A stretch of DNA of 64,000 bases from Hyperoodon ampullatus (GCA_949752795.1 OX457056.1:94448942-94512941); one strand, 5' to 3'. Shown: positions 32,490 through 44,787, counted from the first letter of the stretch. Notes: generated by a model from the sequence alone, not told the origin. Translations and numbers: made by a program.

Positions 32490-32957
32490 TCTAATGAATG
32501 TACAATTTGCATACAATAAAATGCACAGATATTAGGTGCTCAGTATGACCAGTTTTAATAATTGTATCTGCTTTAACAATTTGGGTAGCCACCACCCAAA
32601 ATAAGATATAGATGTAGATGTAGATGTAGATGTAGATGTAGATGTAGAAAATTTCCATCACCCCAGAAAGTTTTCTCCTGTTCCTTTCCAGTCAATAACC
32701 CCCAACTCTTACCTCAGAGTAACCAATTTCTAGCTTCTAGCATAATAGATTAATTTCACCTATTCTTGTACTTCATATAAAAAGATCATACACTAACATA
32801 CTCTTTTGTATCTGGCTTCTTTACATATCATTACATATCATTAAATTCACCCACTCTAAGTATACAATTGAATGACTTTTAGTAAGTTTACCAAGATGTG
32901 CAACGATCATATAATCCAGTTTTAGAATATTTTATCACCCCAGTAAGATCTAGTAGG
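32490..32957 (-). mobile_element. Old L1 3' UTR, antisense, left piece
   Basis: 'GAATGTACAATTTGCATACA', 'GTAGCCACCACCCAAAATAA' and 'CTAGCTTCTAGCATAATAG' are antisense L1M 3' UTR landmarks. A (TAGATG)n hexamer expansion lies inside at 32605-32647. The element continues at 33337 after a SINE. Confidence 0.6.
32605..32647 (+). repeat. (TAGATG)n tandem repeat
   Basis: About seven TAGATG units in a row within an old L1 3' UTR, a likely length-variable marker. Confidence 0.9.
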
Positions 32958-33325
32958 CTCGGGCTCCAGATGGCACAGTGGTTAAGAATCCGCCTGCCAA
33001 TACAGGAGACACTGGTTCGAGCCCTGGTCCGAGAAGATCCCACATGCTCCGGAGCAACTAAGCCCGTGTGCCACACTACTGAGCCCACGAGGCACAACTC
33101 CTTAGCCCTTGTGCCACAACTACCAAAGCCCATGCGCCAAGAGCCCAAGCTCTGAAACAAGAGAAGCCACTGTAATGAGAAGTCTGTGCACCGCAACAAA
33201 GAGTAGCCCCCGCTCACCACAACTAGAGAAAAGCTCATGTGCAGCCAAAGACCCCAATGCAGCCAAAAACAAACAAACAAATAAATAAAAAGAATCAGAG
33301 CAGAAACCAAAATTAAAAAAAAAAA
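32957..33325 (+). mobile_element. CHR-type tRNA-derived SINE, long form
   Basis: Plus-strand copy with a degenerate head ('CCAGATGGCACAGTGGTTAA') and box B-like 'GGTTCGAGCCCTGGTCC', a long body, and an AAAC/AAAT-rich tail. The flanks AGATCTAGTAG (32946-32956) and AGATCCAGTAG (33326-33336) are an 11-bp target duplication with one change. Confidence 0.9.
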
Positions 33326-33336
33326 AGATCCAGTAG

Positions 33337-34085
33337 AGTCATTTTCAAGTAATCCCCATTTCTACATCCAATCCAGGCAGCTACTAATCTATTTTCTGTC
33401 TCCACACATTTGCCTTTTCTGGACAACTCATATAAACTGAATCATACAATTTGTGGTCTTTGTGTCTGGCTTCTTTCACTTAGCATAATATTTTTAGGTT
33501 CATCCATGTTGTAGCATTCCTTTTTATTGGCTGAATAATATTCCATTGTACAGATAGACCATATTTTATTTATCCGTTCATCTCTTATTGAGCATTTGGG
33601 TTGTTTCGAATTTGGGGCTAGTGTGAAAATGCTACTGTTAACACTCACATGTGAATCTTTGTCCTCATATATGTTTTCATTTATCTTGTGTAGATAAGTA
33701 GGTGTATTACCGGGTCATATGGTACATTTATGTTTAACTTGTAAAGAAGCAGTCAAACTATTTTCCAAAGTGGCTATGTCATTTTACTCTCCCACCAGCA
33801 AAGTATGAGTTTTAGTTTTTCCATATCCTTGCCAACATCTGTTACTGTCTTTTTGATTGCATCCATTCTAATGAATATATATCAAATAATGTTTTTGAGA
33901 TCTATCCATGCTGTTGCATATACTAGTAGTTAATTTCTATTTATTGTTCAGTAGCATTCCATTGTATAAATATTCCACTTTAAAAACCATCCATTCTCCT
34001 GTTCATGGACACTTGGGTGGTTTCCAGTTTGGGGTATTATGAGTAAAACATTATCAACATTCTTGCACAGGTCTTTCTGTGCACT
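33337..34085 (-). mobile_element. Old L1 3' UTR and ORF2 end, antisense, middle piece
   Basis: Continues the element of 32490: 'CTTTGTGTCTGGCTTCTTTC', 'GGCTGAATAATATTCCATTG' and 'CTCCCACCAGCAAAGTATG'. A second copy of the 'ATCCATGCTGTTGCATATAC ... CATTCCATTGTATAAATATT' section follows at about 33900-34080, so at least two L1 fragments are joined here. Confidence 0.65.
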
Positions 34086-34573
34086 CAGATATTCCTTAAC
34101 TTAGGATGGGGTTACTTCCCAATAAACCCATTGTATGAATATGTCATAATTCAAAAGTGAATTTAATACATCCAACTTACCAAACATCATAGCTTAGCCT
34201 AGCCTTCCTTAAACATGCTCAGAACACTTACATTAACCTACAGTTGGACAAAATCACCTAACACAAAGCCTATTTTATAATAAATTGCTTAATACCTCAT
34301 GTAATGTATTGAACACTGCTTTGAAAGTGAAAAACATAATGATTGTCTGGGTACAGAATGTTTTTAGTGTATTGGTGGTTTACTCTTGTGATCACATGGC
34401 TGACTGGGAAATGTGGCTCACTGCTTGGCTCAGCAGCATGAGAGAGGATTGTACCACATATTGCAGCCCGGAAAACATCAAAATTCAAAGTTCCAAGTAT
34501 GGTTTCTACTGAATGCTTATCACCTTCACACCACTGTAAAGCTGAAAAGTCCTAAGCCAGGACCCTCTGTATA
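34086..34573. mobile_element. Tigger-like (Tc1/mariner) non-autonomous DNA transposon
   Basis: The ends are inverted: 'CTTAACTTAGGATGGGGTTA' at the left and 'GAAAAGTCCTAAGCCAGGAC' at the right share the CTTA(G/C)GA...TCCTAAG core. Internal sequence ('CTTAGCCTAGCCTTCCTTAA', 'CAGTTGGACAAAATCACCTA', 'GATCACATGGCTGACTGGGA') follows a Tigger-derived MITE family known from placental mammals. It interrupts antisense L1 sequence that resumes at 'GTATATGTTTTTGTTTC'. No transposase is encoded. The exact subfamily is not assigned. Confidence 0.7.
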
Positions 34574-34800
34574 TGTTTTTGTTTCTTTGGGGGTAAATTC
34601 CTAGGAGTGAAATTGCTAGGTAATAGTGTAGATGTATATTTAATTTTATAAGAAGTTGTAAAGTAATTGTGCTATTTTACACTCCCAACACCAATGTATG
34701 AGAGTTCCAGTTGCTCCACATGCTCACCAACATTTGATATCAATCATTTTTAATTTTAGCTTTCCTAATATTATTACTTTTTAAGGTGATGATAGGATTG
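34574..34800 (-). mobile_element. Old L1 ORF2 end, antisense, right piece
   Basis: 'GGGGGTAAATTCCTAGGAGT', 'TTATAAGAAGTTGTAAAGTA' and 'GTTGCTCCACATGCTCACCA' continue the antisense L1 cut by the Tigger-like element. Confidence 0.65.
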
Positions 34801-37800
34801 GAGTTAATTTTTTGTGTGGCCTTATTTTTTAGTGATAATGCTGAAATTTTTACAAATGAAATTAAATGTTATCTGGAATTTGATTCATAATAACCCAGTG
34901 CGGGGAGGGGCAGGGAGTGAGGTTGAGTTAGATGGAATATGTTTTGATGGTTTTGTAGCCGGGGAATGAATGCCTAGGTGTTCATTGAAGCTTTCTCTCT
35001 AATCATGTGGTCTTAAATAGTCCTAATAAAATGTTAAAAAAATAAAAAAATTTAAAATATATGTATACATTTTAAAAAATGAACCAAGTATTTAAACTGT
35101 TGAACCAGCCACAATATTTCACTTGGGAACATCTAAAATTTGTTCCTTAGGTGTTACTTAGCAAATAACTGCCTCAGAGTACTAAAAGTTAACAGAGTAT
35201 AGTGCCTTACACACAACGTCTCCTTAAAAACTACCCTTCTTGTATAAAAGAATATCATTGTTACATTTAGTAATATAACAGCTCTATTTTCCCATGATTT
35301 GATTATTTCAGAGAGAAACAAGTCTTAATAACGAGGAAATGTTATTATTTAGAGCTTTTCTGACCAACATGGATGATTCTCACACAGGCTAATTCTTGTG
35401 AAATCTTGATGGTATCAGTTGTACCATCTAAGAAAAATCTATTGGCGAGAAAATAGAAGCATTCATAATAACTTTTTTTCTCTGAGCACTTTGATTATCC
35501 TAGGAACATGGAAAACTATTTAAAGTCACTGTAATCAATGTAGTAAGTGCTCAATAAATATTTGTTGAATGATGTGCCACCCATGATTGACTGATGGACA
35601 ATAAGATAGGTATAGCAAAAACCTGCTGACCAAAGTTCAATTTCCTTAGGCCTTAAATTGAATGACCTGGTGTTGGGATCCTAGATACACCTGCTTTTCA
35701 AGTAAAGTTTCTTTTAGAGCTTCGTGTATGTCAGCTTGGAGTCTGTCATTTTGGGGGATGGTTACCCTGTGTGCCATAGTTTACTGTGAATCTGGGATGT
35801 GAATATAATCTCAGAGGGCTGTGAGGGATCATGGATTTAATTTTATTTTGTGTCTCTGTATATAGGGGAAGTTACAATACAATACATTCTTTTTTTGGTA
35901 ACAGTTTAACACCAAATTTATAAAGATATTAACTTGAAATCATGGTTCCCTAGATTTTCTGGCAAAGTTTGGAAATCTTTTAATTAAGCTTTTTAGTGAT
36001 GGAGTGTTTTCAGTCTGTAAAGTGTGATATTCAAGGTTAAAAGGAGTAAAACAGGTTGTGAGGCTTTGGGTAGGTATAACTCTTCCTTCCAGTAAGACTT
36101 TCCAAAAAGCAAATTGGCTGTAAATGTTGGACTATGTTTCCTAAAAATAAACAAAAATTTATCAATTATCAGAAATATTGTTTACATGTAATTTATATTG
36201 TATAGAAACTACTTTAAAAGATATTCTCCTCAATATTTCAAAGAAAAAAAATTTTGGAAATGCTTCCTAGAAAAATTGTAAAAAGTACTACCACTTGCCC
36301 TTGACTTCAACTACATAAATCTATAACCTCCTATCGGATATGTTTTCTTACCTGTTTTGAAATCTCTTTGTAAGATTATTCACATTTCTACTAAACAGAA
36401 TTTTATAATAATAATCCTGACATTACACACCTGAAACTCCTGTATATTAGACTAAAAAATGTCAGGAACGCAATATTGTGATATAAAAAGATAGGCATTA
36501 ACCGGTAAAATAAACGTCAGAAATTTTTCTCTTTAAATGTTATCTGTCATTTTAAGGAAAATGTTTAGAAGTGTAATTGTAAACATTAGAAAACTGTCAA
36601 AATAAAAGAAAATTGAAATCTAAAAAGATAATAAAGTCATGTAATCAAATTATTATTAAATCATTAGCATTATTTTCAATAACTTAAGGAGAATAAATAA
36701 CTTGTCCAGATGACAGATGAATAAACGAGAAAGAAAATTATCTTTGGATATAGATTTCTAATGTATTATTTTTGTCCTTATTTGTTAGAAGTTAGTTATA
36801 ATATTTATTGGTGATATCAAAACTGCCAAACATTAGCATTCTCATTTATAATGGTTGCTATCAGTAAGGACACACTCAAAAAGGACACCATCTAGACCCA
36901 GTCACACAAGATAACTGATCACTCTTATGTCAAAGGACAACTCAGAGAACACAGCTCATTCTAAACATCATCCCTAAGCATTATTAACAGTCTCTTGGGA
37001 CAGAAGCAAAGAAGGCTCTCATTGCCTGTCAGTAGCTTTGACGGCCAGACTTTCATTTCCAAGCACACACTGTACTTATTTAAAACATAAAGATATCAAG
37101 TGGATAATGTCTCCTTTCTTCTCCAAGGTTTGATTGATGATTTCATTCTGTGACTTTCTACTCTGTGAGGATATGATTTCATGAGAGTCGTTTTAATTCC
37201 CCAAGAGAGAGCTGAAGTGTTACTTTTTTTGTTATTAACTGTGAAATCTTAAAATTCATTTGACTCATTTTTGAATCTTATACACCAAAAAATGACACAC
37301 TCCAGGCATCCTGAATTATTTTACTTTATCCTGTACAACTCTAGATTCATGAACCATACTTAATAAGCTCAGCTGGACTGTGATTATGGTAAATGTAAAT
37401 GGCTCTAGAGATGCCCTAAATCCTGTATCTCCTCAAGTGAAGGATCCTTAAACATCACAAAACTACCTGAAAATTATATGCCTGTCATGAATTATATTAA
37501 AAATAACATCAGCAGAATGTCTATTTCCAAATGCCTTTTTTTGTACAGAAATACAAGTAACAGAAAAGTGAAAATTTAAAGTTTATAAAAGTTTGTTTTA
37601 TGAACAAACCTTCTGCCAACTTAGGTATTTAAAGTGCCCTTGCTTTGGCAGCCATTATTGAAAATATATTTACTATTTTTTCTCAGTCTCTTGGAGAAAT
37701 TTTCATGTCAAATTATTGAGTTATTTGATGTAAATGACTACTCCTTTCAACACTTTCCATGCACATTTTTTTTTCTAGTAGTGACCTTCAAACAGCATTT

Positions 37801-38880
37801 TCTTTCATGATATAAAAAGTCCAAGCTAAGCCTCATACTTTTCTTTCATATTTGGATGTTTCTCGTGGATGTGTCATGCCCAAGGCACGATAGAGCTGCA
37901 CATAAGGAACAAAGTGTGTCTCCCCATAAGTGACTAAGAGATGCTGCATTAGAGGCAGCTAAACATACCAACAACAGTCATTTTTGTTCCAACTGCCTTT
38001 TGAATAATCATTTCTTATGAGCTCCACCATCCAGACCTCCCCACTACTTGTAATTATCAACAGATTAGCTAGAGGATAAGCAACTGGTTTCAGTAACAAT
38101 ATACTAAATTTTGTGAGGGAATTTATATTATCTAGAGATATTCACAGGTTTGTAGTTTCATAAGTTCTTAAGATATATCATGGAAGAAGGCCAAGGGTCC
38201 ACAGAGTTACTATACATATTTTATATATGAGAAAAAGAAAGTTCACAGACAGTAAGTGACTTTCTCAAGTCTGATTCATACCCAGATCTGTCTAACAAGA
38301 AAGCCTATTTCCTTCTGCCATGAGTAGGACCTTCTAAGCAGTGACACTGAGCAAACATTCTGGGTACAGGTGATATTTGCCCTTTTAAATCCAAGTTTGA
38401 GCTATGTAATGATAATAATAATAATAGAGTCCACAAACCCATAACTGCAATTTTTAAGTCACAAAAGCCCAAACTAGGTTTTATAACTCATTTGGCAGAG
38501 AAATCTGACATGACCTGAATTAATTTGGTGGCAAAACTTGGCCTGAAATGTAAAGACTACTCATAACCCTTATTTATACCATTTACTTTGAGTCTTCAAC
38601 ATTTTGCAGCAGAGATATTTATCTGTTCATTACAGGATTCTTTCCCCAGACCAAATGGGAGTTTTTTTGTAATTCATGGTAAACATATGATGTTATTTTT
38701 CAAAAGCCAAAAAATTCTGAATTCTGACACATCTACCCCAAGGGTTTTAGGCAAGGAATTAGAGATCTGAATAACAACAGCAACAATAATATTAACACAG
38801 ATAGTAAAAGTGGAATTTTACAGTTTTATATCATCTTTATTTTTTTTATAAAATAATTTCTCATATATATATATATATAT
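34801..38880. other. Repeat-poor, AT-rich non-coding block
   Basis: About 4 kb in which I recognise only an L2-like 3' end ('AGTGCTCAATAAATATTTGT', about 35547-35567) and a possible MIR scrap at 38160-38330. There is no open frame of familiar composition and no splice-bounded conserved-looking exon that I can defend. An (AT)n run lies at about 38862-38880. Confidence 0.5.
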
Positions 38881-39150
38881 TTTTATTTATGGCTGTGTTG
38901 GGTCTTCGTTTCTGTGCGAGGGCTTTCTCTAGTTGCGGCGAGAGGGGGCCACTCTTCATCGCGGTGCGCGGGCCTCTCACTGTCACGGCCTCTCTTGTTG
39001 TGGAGCACAAGCTCCAGACGCGCAGGCCCAGTAGTTGTGGCTCACGGGCCTAGTTGCTCCACGGCATGTGGGATCTTCTAGACCAGGGCTCGAACCCGTG
39101 TCCCCTGCATTGGCAGGCAGATTCTCAACCACTGTGCCACCAGGGAAGCC
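38881..39150 (-). mobile_element. CHR-type tRNA-derived SINE, intermediate form
   Basis: The reverse complement runs from an A-rich/AT tail to a head ending 'CACCAGGGAAGCCCT'. CTCATATATAT-type sequence on both sides is compatible with a target duplication in AT-repeat sequence. The body keeps both long-form and short-form features ('GGCCTCTCACTGTCACGGCC'). Confidence 0.88.
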
Positions 39151-39360
39151 CTCATATATATTTTTATTGCATTTGTCATCATAATGTGAAAACTTCCTAA
39201 CTTCTTTGAATAGGTTTGTCCCGATTATCTATTTAGAGGGAAGAGAAAACATGACTCAGCTCTTGACTCCATGAAGTCTCTTGGTCCTATGTAACCTGAC
39301 ATCAAAAGACCTGGCTTCTGTAAATAGTGCTGCAATGAACATCAGGGTGCATGCATCCTT

Positions 39361-39362
<2 letters not shown>

Positions 39363-39391
<29 letters not shown>

Positions 39392-39547
39392 GTGGTACGC
39401 GGGCCTCTCACTGTTGTGGCCTCTCCCATTGCAGAGCACAGGCTCCGGACGCTCCGCGGCATGTGGGATCTTCCCGGACGGGGGTACGAACCCGTGTCCC
39501 CTGCATCGGCAGGTGGACTCTCAACCACTGCGCTACCAGGGAAGCCC
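39363..39547 (-). mobile_element. CHR-type tRNA-derived SINE, short form with internal deletion
   Basis: CATCCTTTC (39354-39362 and 39548-39556) is the target duplication. Compared with the other short-form copies, about 40 bases are missing between 'GGCTCCGGACG' and 'CTCCGCGGCATGTGGG', removing the 'CCATGGCTCACGGGCCC' block. The poly(T) tail is about 28 long, one of the longest here, which suggests a young copy. Confidence 0.9.
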
Positions 39548-40157
39548 CATCCTTTCGAATTATGGTTTTCTCTGGATATATGCCTAGGAGTGGGGTTGCT
39601 GGGTCATATGGTGGCTCTATTTTTAGTTTTTTAAGGAACCTCCATACTGTTCTCCATAGTGGCTATACAAATTTTTTTTATTAATTTTTATTGGAGTATG
39701 GCTGCTTTACAATATTGTGTTAGCCTCCACTGCACAACAAAATGAATCAGCCATACACATAGAGATATCTCCTCCCTTTTGGACTTCCCTCCCACTTAGG
39801 TTACTACAGTGCACTGGGTAAAGCTCCCTGTGCTATACAGTATGTTCCCACCAGTTGTCTATTTATACATAATACCAATAATTTATGTGTGTCAATCTCA
39901 GCCTCCCAATTCCTCTCACCCCACCCCTTTCCCTCTTGGTATCCATACATTTATTCTCTATGTCTGTGTCTCTAATTCTCCTTTGCAAATAAGATCATCT
40001 ATACCATTTTTCTAGATTCCATATATATGCATTATTATATGATATTTGCTTTTCTCTTTCTTACTTCACTATGTATGACACTCTCTAGGTCCATCCACGT
40101 CTCTATAAATGACCCAATTACATTCCTTTTTATGGCTGAGTAATACTCTATTGTATT

Positions 40158-40508
40158 GGCTTCCCTGGTGGCGCAGTGGTTAAGAATCCACCTGCCAATG
40201 CAGGGGACACGGGTTCAAGTCCTGGTCCAGGAAGATCCCACATGCTGTGGAGCAACTAAGCCCGTGCACCACAACTACTGAGCCTGCGCTCTAGAGCCCG
40301 TGAGCCACAATAACTGAGCCTGTGTGCCAAAACTACTGAAGTCCGTGTGCCTAGAGCCTGTGCTCCGCAACAAGAGAAGCCACCGCAATAAGAAGCCCAC
40401 GCACTGCAACAAAGAGTAGCCTCCGCTCATCGCAACTAGAGAAAACCCACACACAGCCACAAAGACTCAATGCAGCCAAAAATAAATAAAGTAAATAAAT
40501 TTATTTTA
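40158..40508 (+). mobile_element. CHR-type tRNA-derived SINE, long form
   Basis: Starts 'GGCTTCCCTGGTGGCGCAGT' and ends in an AAAT-rich tail. Flanks AATACTCTATTGTAT (left) and AATATTCCGTCGTAT (right) are a worn target duplication inside L1 ORF2. The body contains an extra duplicated 'CACAACTACTGAGCC'-type segment. Confidence 0.9.
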
Positions 40509-41838
40509 AAAATATTCCGTCGTATATATGTACCATATCTTCTTTATCTATTCATCTGTTGATGGACACTTAGGTTGCTTCCATGACCTGGCTATTGTAA
40601 ATAGAGCTGCAATGAACATCGTGGTACATGACTCTTTTTGAATTATGGTTTTCTCTGGGTATATGCCCAGTAGTGGGATTGCTGGGTCATATGGTAATTC
40701 TATTTTTAGTTGTTTAAGGAACCTCCATACTGTTCTCCATAGTGGCTGTATCAATTTACATTCCCACCAACAGTTTATGAGGGTTTCCTTTTCTCCACAC
40801 CCTCTCCAGCATTTATTGTTTGTAAATTCTTTGATGATGGCCATTCTGGCTGGTGTGAGGTGATACCTCATTGTAGTTTTGATTTGCATTTCTCTAATAA
40901 TTAGTGATGTTGAGCATCTTTTCATGTGCCTCTCGGCCATCTGTATGTCTTCTTTGGAGAAATGTCTATTTAGATCTCCCCCCCACCACCATTTTTTGAC
41001 TGGGTTATTTGTGTTTTTGATATTGAGCTGCATGAGCTGGTTGTATATTTTGGAGATTAATCCCTTGTTGGTTGCTTCATTTGAAAATATTTTCTCCCAT
41101 TCTGTGGATTGTCTTTTTGTTTTCTTTATGGTTTCTTCTGCTGTGCAAAAGCTTTTAAGTTTAATTAGATTCCATTTGTTTATTTTTGTTTTCATTACTC
41201 CAGCAGGTGGATCAAAAAAGATTTTTCTGTGATTTATGTGAAAGAGTATTCTGCCTATGTTTTCCTCTGAGAGTTTTATAATGAAGATGTGGTACATACA
41301 CACAATGGAATATTACTCAGCCATAAAAAGGAATGAAATAGTGCCATTTGCAGAGACGTGGATGGACCTAGAGACTGTCATACAGAGTGAAGTCAGAAAG
41401 AGAAAAACAAACATCATATAATATCGCTTATACGTGTAATCTAGAAAAATGGTACAGATGAACTTATTGGCATAGAAGAAATAAGAGTCACAGATGTAGA
41501 GAACAAATTTACAGTTACCAAGGGGGGAAGGGAGGGTGGGACAAAATGGGAGATTGGGATTGACATATATACACTAATGATACTATGTATAAAATAGCTA
41601 ACTAATGAGAACCTACTGTTTAGCACAGGGAACTCTGCTCCATGATCTGTGGTGACCTAAATGGGAAGGAAATCTAAAAAAGAGTGAATATGTGTATATG
41701 TATAACTGAGTCACTTTACTGTACAGCAGAAACTAACACAACATTGTAAAGCAACTATACTCCAATTAAAAAAAAAAAAGACCTGGCTTTTAACTTCTTA
41801 AAATAGAAATGAATTCAAATCAGAAACAGAGAATGCTG

Positions 41839-41880
<42 letters not shown>
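41839..41880 (+). repeat. (GT)n microsatellite
   Basis: About 20 uninterrupted GT units just past the L1 complex, the longest dinucleotide run in the window. Confidence 0.95.
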
Positions 41881-41882
<2 letters not shown>

Positions 41883-43427
41883 CTTTTTTCTAAGTTTTTC
41901 ATAAATAGAAGCCTCTCTGGTGATTTGATTTAAAGAGGAAAGGCACTAAATTTTTATTTAGTTGTCTTAATATAATTTGACCACAGTAACAAATTAAGGG
42001 CTTTAATGACCAGTGTTGTGAAATAGGGTTCTGGCAGATATTAAGAAAATGACAGGATATAATTCTCATATAAGCATAAAAAATGTTTCTTTGTCTCATA
42101 AATTATGGATGATCAGTTGTACATATTTAATCAAGATATTTCTTTACTCTCTAGAAAATTTTAAATTTAAATCAAGTTTCCAAATATTAGTGGTTTTCTA
42201 GATCAGTAGTTTTCAATCTTCTTTTTTCTGCCTCAAAACACAGAGGGATACAACATATTCCCTTCAGTAACAGCAATTCGCAAAATATCATTTACACAGC
42301 CAGCAACAATTCCTATGCCTGGAGACCAACAGAACAAGACAGTTTATCAGTTTGGGTTTTAATAAACATCCAATACATTTCATTTATTTCCTCTTACATG
42401 TTCTAGATGCTCACTTCTTATAGCTTGAACTTTGCTAGCCTAGGTTGCAGGCTTAGGGTGAGGGGAATCTAGAATGGATGATAGAGGAGGTAGATAACAA
42501 ATATCAACTATAGCCTTGAGATCATTTGCAGCAGTAGGGACTGTAGCTTGTTCTATTAACTGTCCTGACTTGGGTCTTTTGTAGGGATTGTGGCCAGCCA
42601 CCATCTTGAGGGCTCTGGATTGGACTCAATGTAGGGTCGGGCCTCAAGCATATAAAAATACTCTTTTCATTGCGTATATTCTAAGGGATCAGAGGTTATC
42701 TCCTAGGAGTTAGTCAGGGGTCAGTCCTACAGAGATAGGTTTTCTTTGAAATGCACAGGTTTGGGGAAACCCAGACCTGCTAAGTTAGCCTTTTACTGCA
42801 CACATGTATTGGTTTTATCTTCCTAACTAGAGCACATGGTCCTCAAAGAAAAGGATCATATATTTACACAGTTTTACCTGAAGTGAATACATACTTGGTT
42901 GTCTCTTTGCCAGAATCAGAGCAAATCAGCATTTCTAAATTCCTGAACTTAGTTTTCTCCCAAGAACATGTTTCAGTATTACATTTTGAAAAATACTCTG
43001 GAACTGCTCTATAAAACTGGTTTGACACCCATGTTGATTGCATGCAGTTATTATTTACCTCCGTGAAAAGCTCAAGGATCCCCACTCTTGTTGACTTTCT
43101 ACTCCAAATGTGGATCAGGGTCAAGGGCAAGGTTATTTTATTGGATTACAGTGCCAAGAAGGAACTTCATTGTTAATGCAGAGGAGTGAAAAGTCCAAGC
43201 TTTCCCAAAATCATGTCTTTCTGACTCTTCCTTTTTGGCTCTCTTCCATAAACCCCAAACCAATTAAATCAGAATATCTGGAATTTGGGACCAGGACCCC
43301 AGGCAATTGTAATGTGAAGCTAGGGCTGAGAACAAGTCATGTAGAGGGCCAAGATTCAGGTGAGGGCTCAGACAGGCAGGTGTGGAAGAATCCTTCTAAC
43401 CTACTTAGACTGGTTCCAGCCTAGGCC
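41881..43427. other. Unassigned non-coding sequence
   Basis: No gene, RNA or repeat recognised. An 88-codon minus-strand frame (43130-42864) has no familiar motif and is treated as chance. Confidence 0.45.
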
Positions 43428-43565
43428 TCACTAAAATGTGGTCCATGGATCAGCAGCATTGACTCCACCTGGAAGCTTGTTAGAAATGCAGAATCTTAGG
43501 CACTACCCAGCTAGATTAAGTCAGAACCTGCATTTTAACAAAATATTTAGGTGATTTATTGTATA
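43428..43565 (+). mobile_element. MER5-like hAT DNA transposon fragment
   Basis: 'GTGGTCCATGGATCAGCAGC', 'GGAAGCTTGTTAGAAATGCA' and 'AGTCAGAACCTGCATTTTAA' follow the MER5 pattern, arranged in the opposite internal order from 16384-16545. Confidence 0.7.
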
Positions 43566-43688
43566 TTAAAGTTTCAGAAGTGGTGACCTAGGCAAGAGGA
43601 CTCCTCCTTATACCCCAGGGCTCCATATTGAAATTAGAGACCAAATCTCTAGCTGGTAAGTGTTCCTTGGTCTGGCACATTTCTTCTT

Positions 43689-43897
43689 CTTCTTTTTTTT
43701 TTTTTGCAGTATGCAGGCCTCTCACTGCTGTGCCCTCTCCCGTTGCGGAGCACAGGCTCCGGAGGCGCAGGCTCAGCAGCCATGGCTCACGGGCCCAGCT
43801 GCTCCGCGGCATGTGGGATCTTCCCAGACCGGGGCACGAACCCGCATCCCCTGCATCGGCAGGCGGACTCTCAACCACTGCGTCACCAGGGAAGCCC
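43689..43897 (-). mobile_element. CHR-type tRNA-derived SINE, short form
   Basis: CTGGCACATTTCTTCTT is present at 43672-43688 and 43898-43914, a perfect 17-bp target duplication. The body is intact from poly(T) to the head, and the copy looks young. Confidence 0.95.
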
Positions 43898-44419
43898 CTG
43901 GCACATTTCTTCTTGTAGATGGTTGGTGAAGGATGGAATCAGGTTCCTATTGTTTCCATCTCATTCAGTCTATCATCTTAACTCTACTTAGAGTTATTTG
44001 CAGGGGGTAAAAAGAAGAATGGGAAGATACCAGAAGCTAGTCCATCAATTATATCAGCTTATGTAATTAGGAGTTATGTTCACAGTGAGTTTCCACTATA
44101 CTCAAGAGGCTTATTTTACAAAGTAAAGATAATAAGGTTTCAGAGAATTGGCTAAAAATCTTCTGTGACTTTTAATGAGTAAAATTTGGGAAAAGAGAAG
44201 TCAGTAATTAGCATCCCATGGTCATTACACTTGGGCACTAAGCTACTAAATGGCAGTCTATGCCAGGCATAGACCTGCCTTAAAGGAGTTTCAGCCAAAT
44301 CCTTCCACCCCCAGGTGCTCTGAGCTGACCAGCCTTGTCTCTGGACCATTCTGCCAGCAACAGCCTTAGAGGAAGACTTGAGATTTTAAGATAATGGCTT
44401 ACAAAACTCAGACCTTGAA

Positions 44420-44600
44420 AATGATGGTAATGAATCATTTCTGAGCACTTACTATGTGCTAAGCATTGTTCTAAGAGCCTTAAAAGTATTAATTCATTTA
44501 ATCTTCACAACTGTTTGAGATACTATTATTATTCCTCTTATACAGGTGGGGAAACTGAGATACAGAGAAGTTATATAAATGGTAAAGCAGGATTCAAACC
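44420..44600 (+). mobile_element. MIR fragment
   Basis: 'CTGAGCACTTACTATGTGCT', 'AATTCATTTAATCTTCACAA', 'GGTGGGGAAACTGAGATACA' and 'GCAGGATTCAAACC' give the MIR core and flanking blocks in order. Confidence 0.85.
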
Positions 44601-44787
44601 GAGGTGGCCTGATACCTCCAACACAAGGCAGTAGACCTTACTATATGGAGAATCAATATAGTAAAAGGGAAGGAGGTCATTGGACTCTCTCTTTTGCTCA
44701 TCTGGGGAGTATTTCTAAGTTCTACAAACAATTAGGTAGATGCAGACTTCAAAATCTTACTTCAGTAATATTTTATCTCTCCAAAGC

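Larger units (their letters stand above)
39318..41775 (+). mobile_element. Nested L1 complex with inverted 5' part
   Basis: AAAAGACCTGGCTT lies at 39304-39317 and again at 41776-41789, marking one insertion with its poly(A) on the right. The right part (41281-41775) is sense-strand L1 ORF2 end plus 3' UTR. The left part (39318-39668) is ORF2 C-terminal sequence on the minus strand, as in a twin-primed L1. Between them sits a second, minus-strand L1 with its own 3' UTR (about 39671-40157) and ORF2 C-terminus. The minus-strand frame 41303-40548 keeps [16 protein letters not shown]. Two SINEs are inserted (39363-39547 and 40158-40508). The right limit of the inner L1 cannot be fixed by eye because target and insert are homologous. 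All frames are truncated. Confidence 0.78.

Noticed and set aside
32605..32647. CRISPR-like or regulatory repeat array
   Set aside because: The units are contiguous hexamers without spacers, a microsatellite in a mammalian genome.
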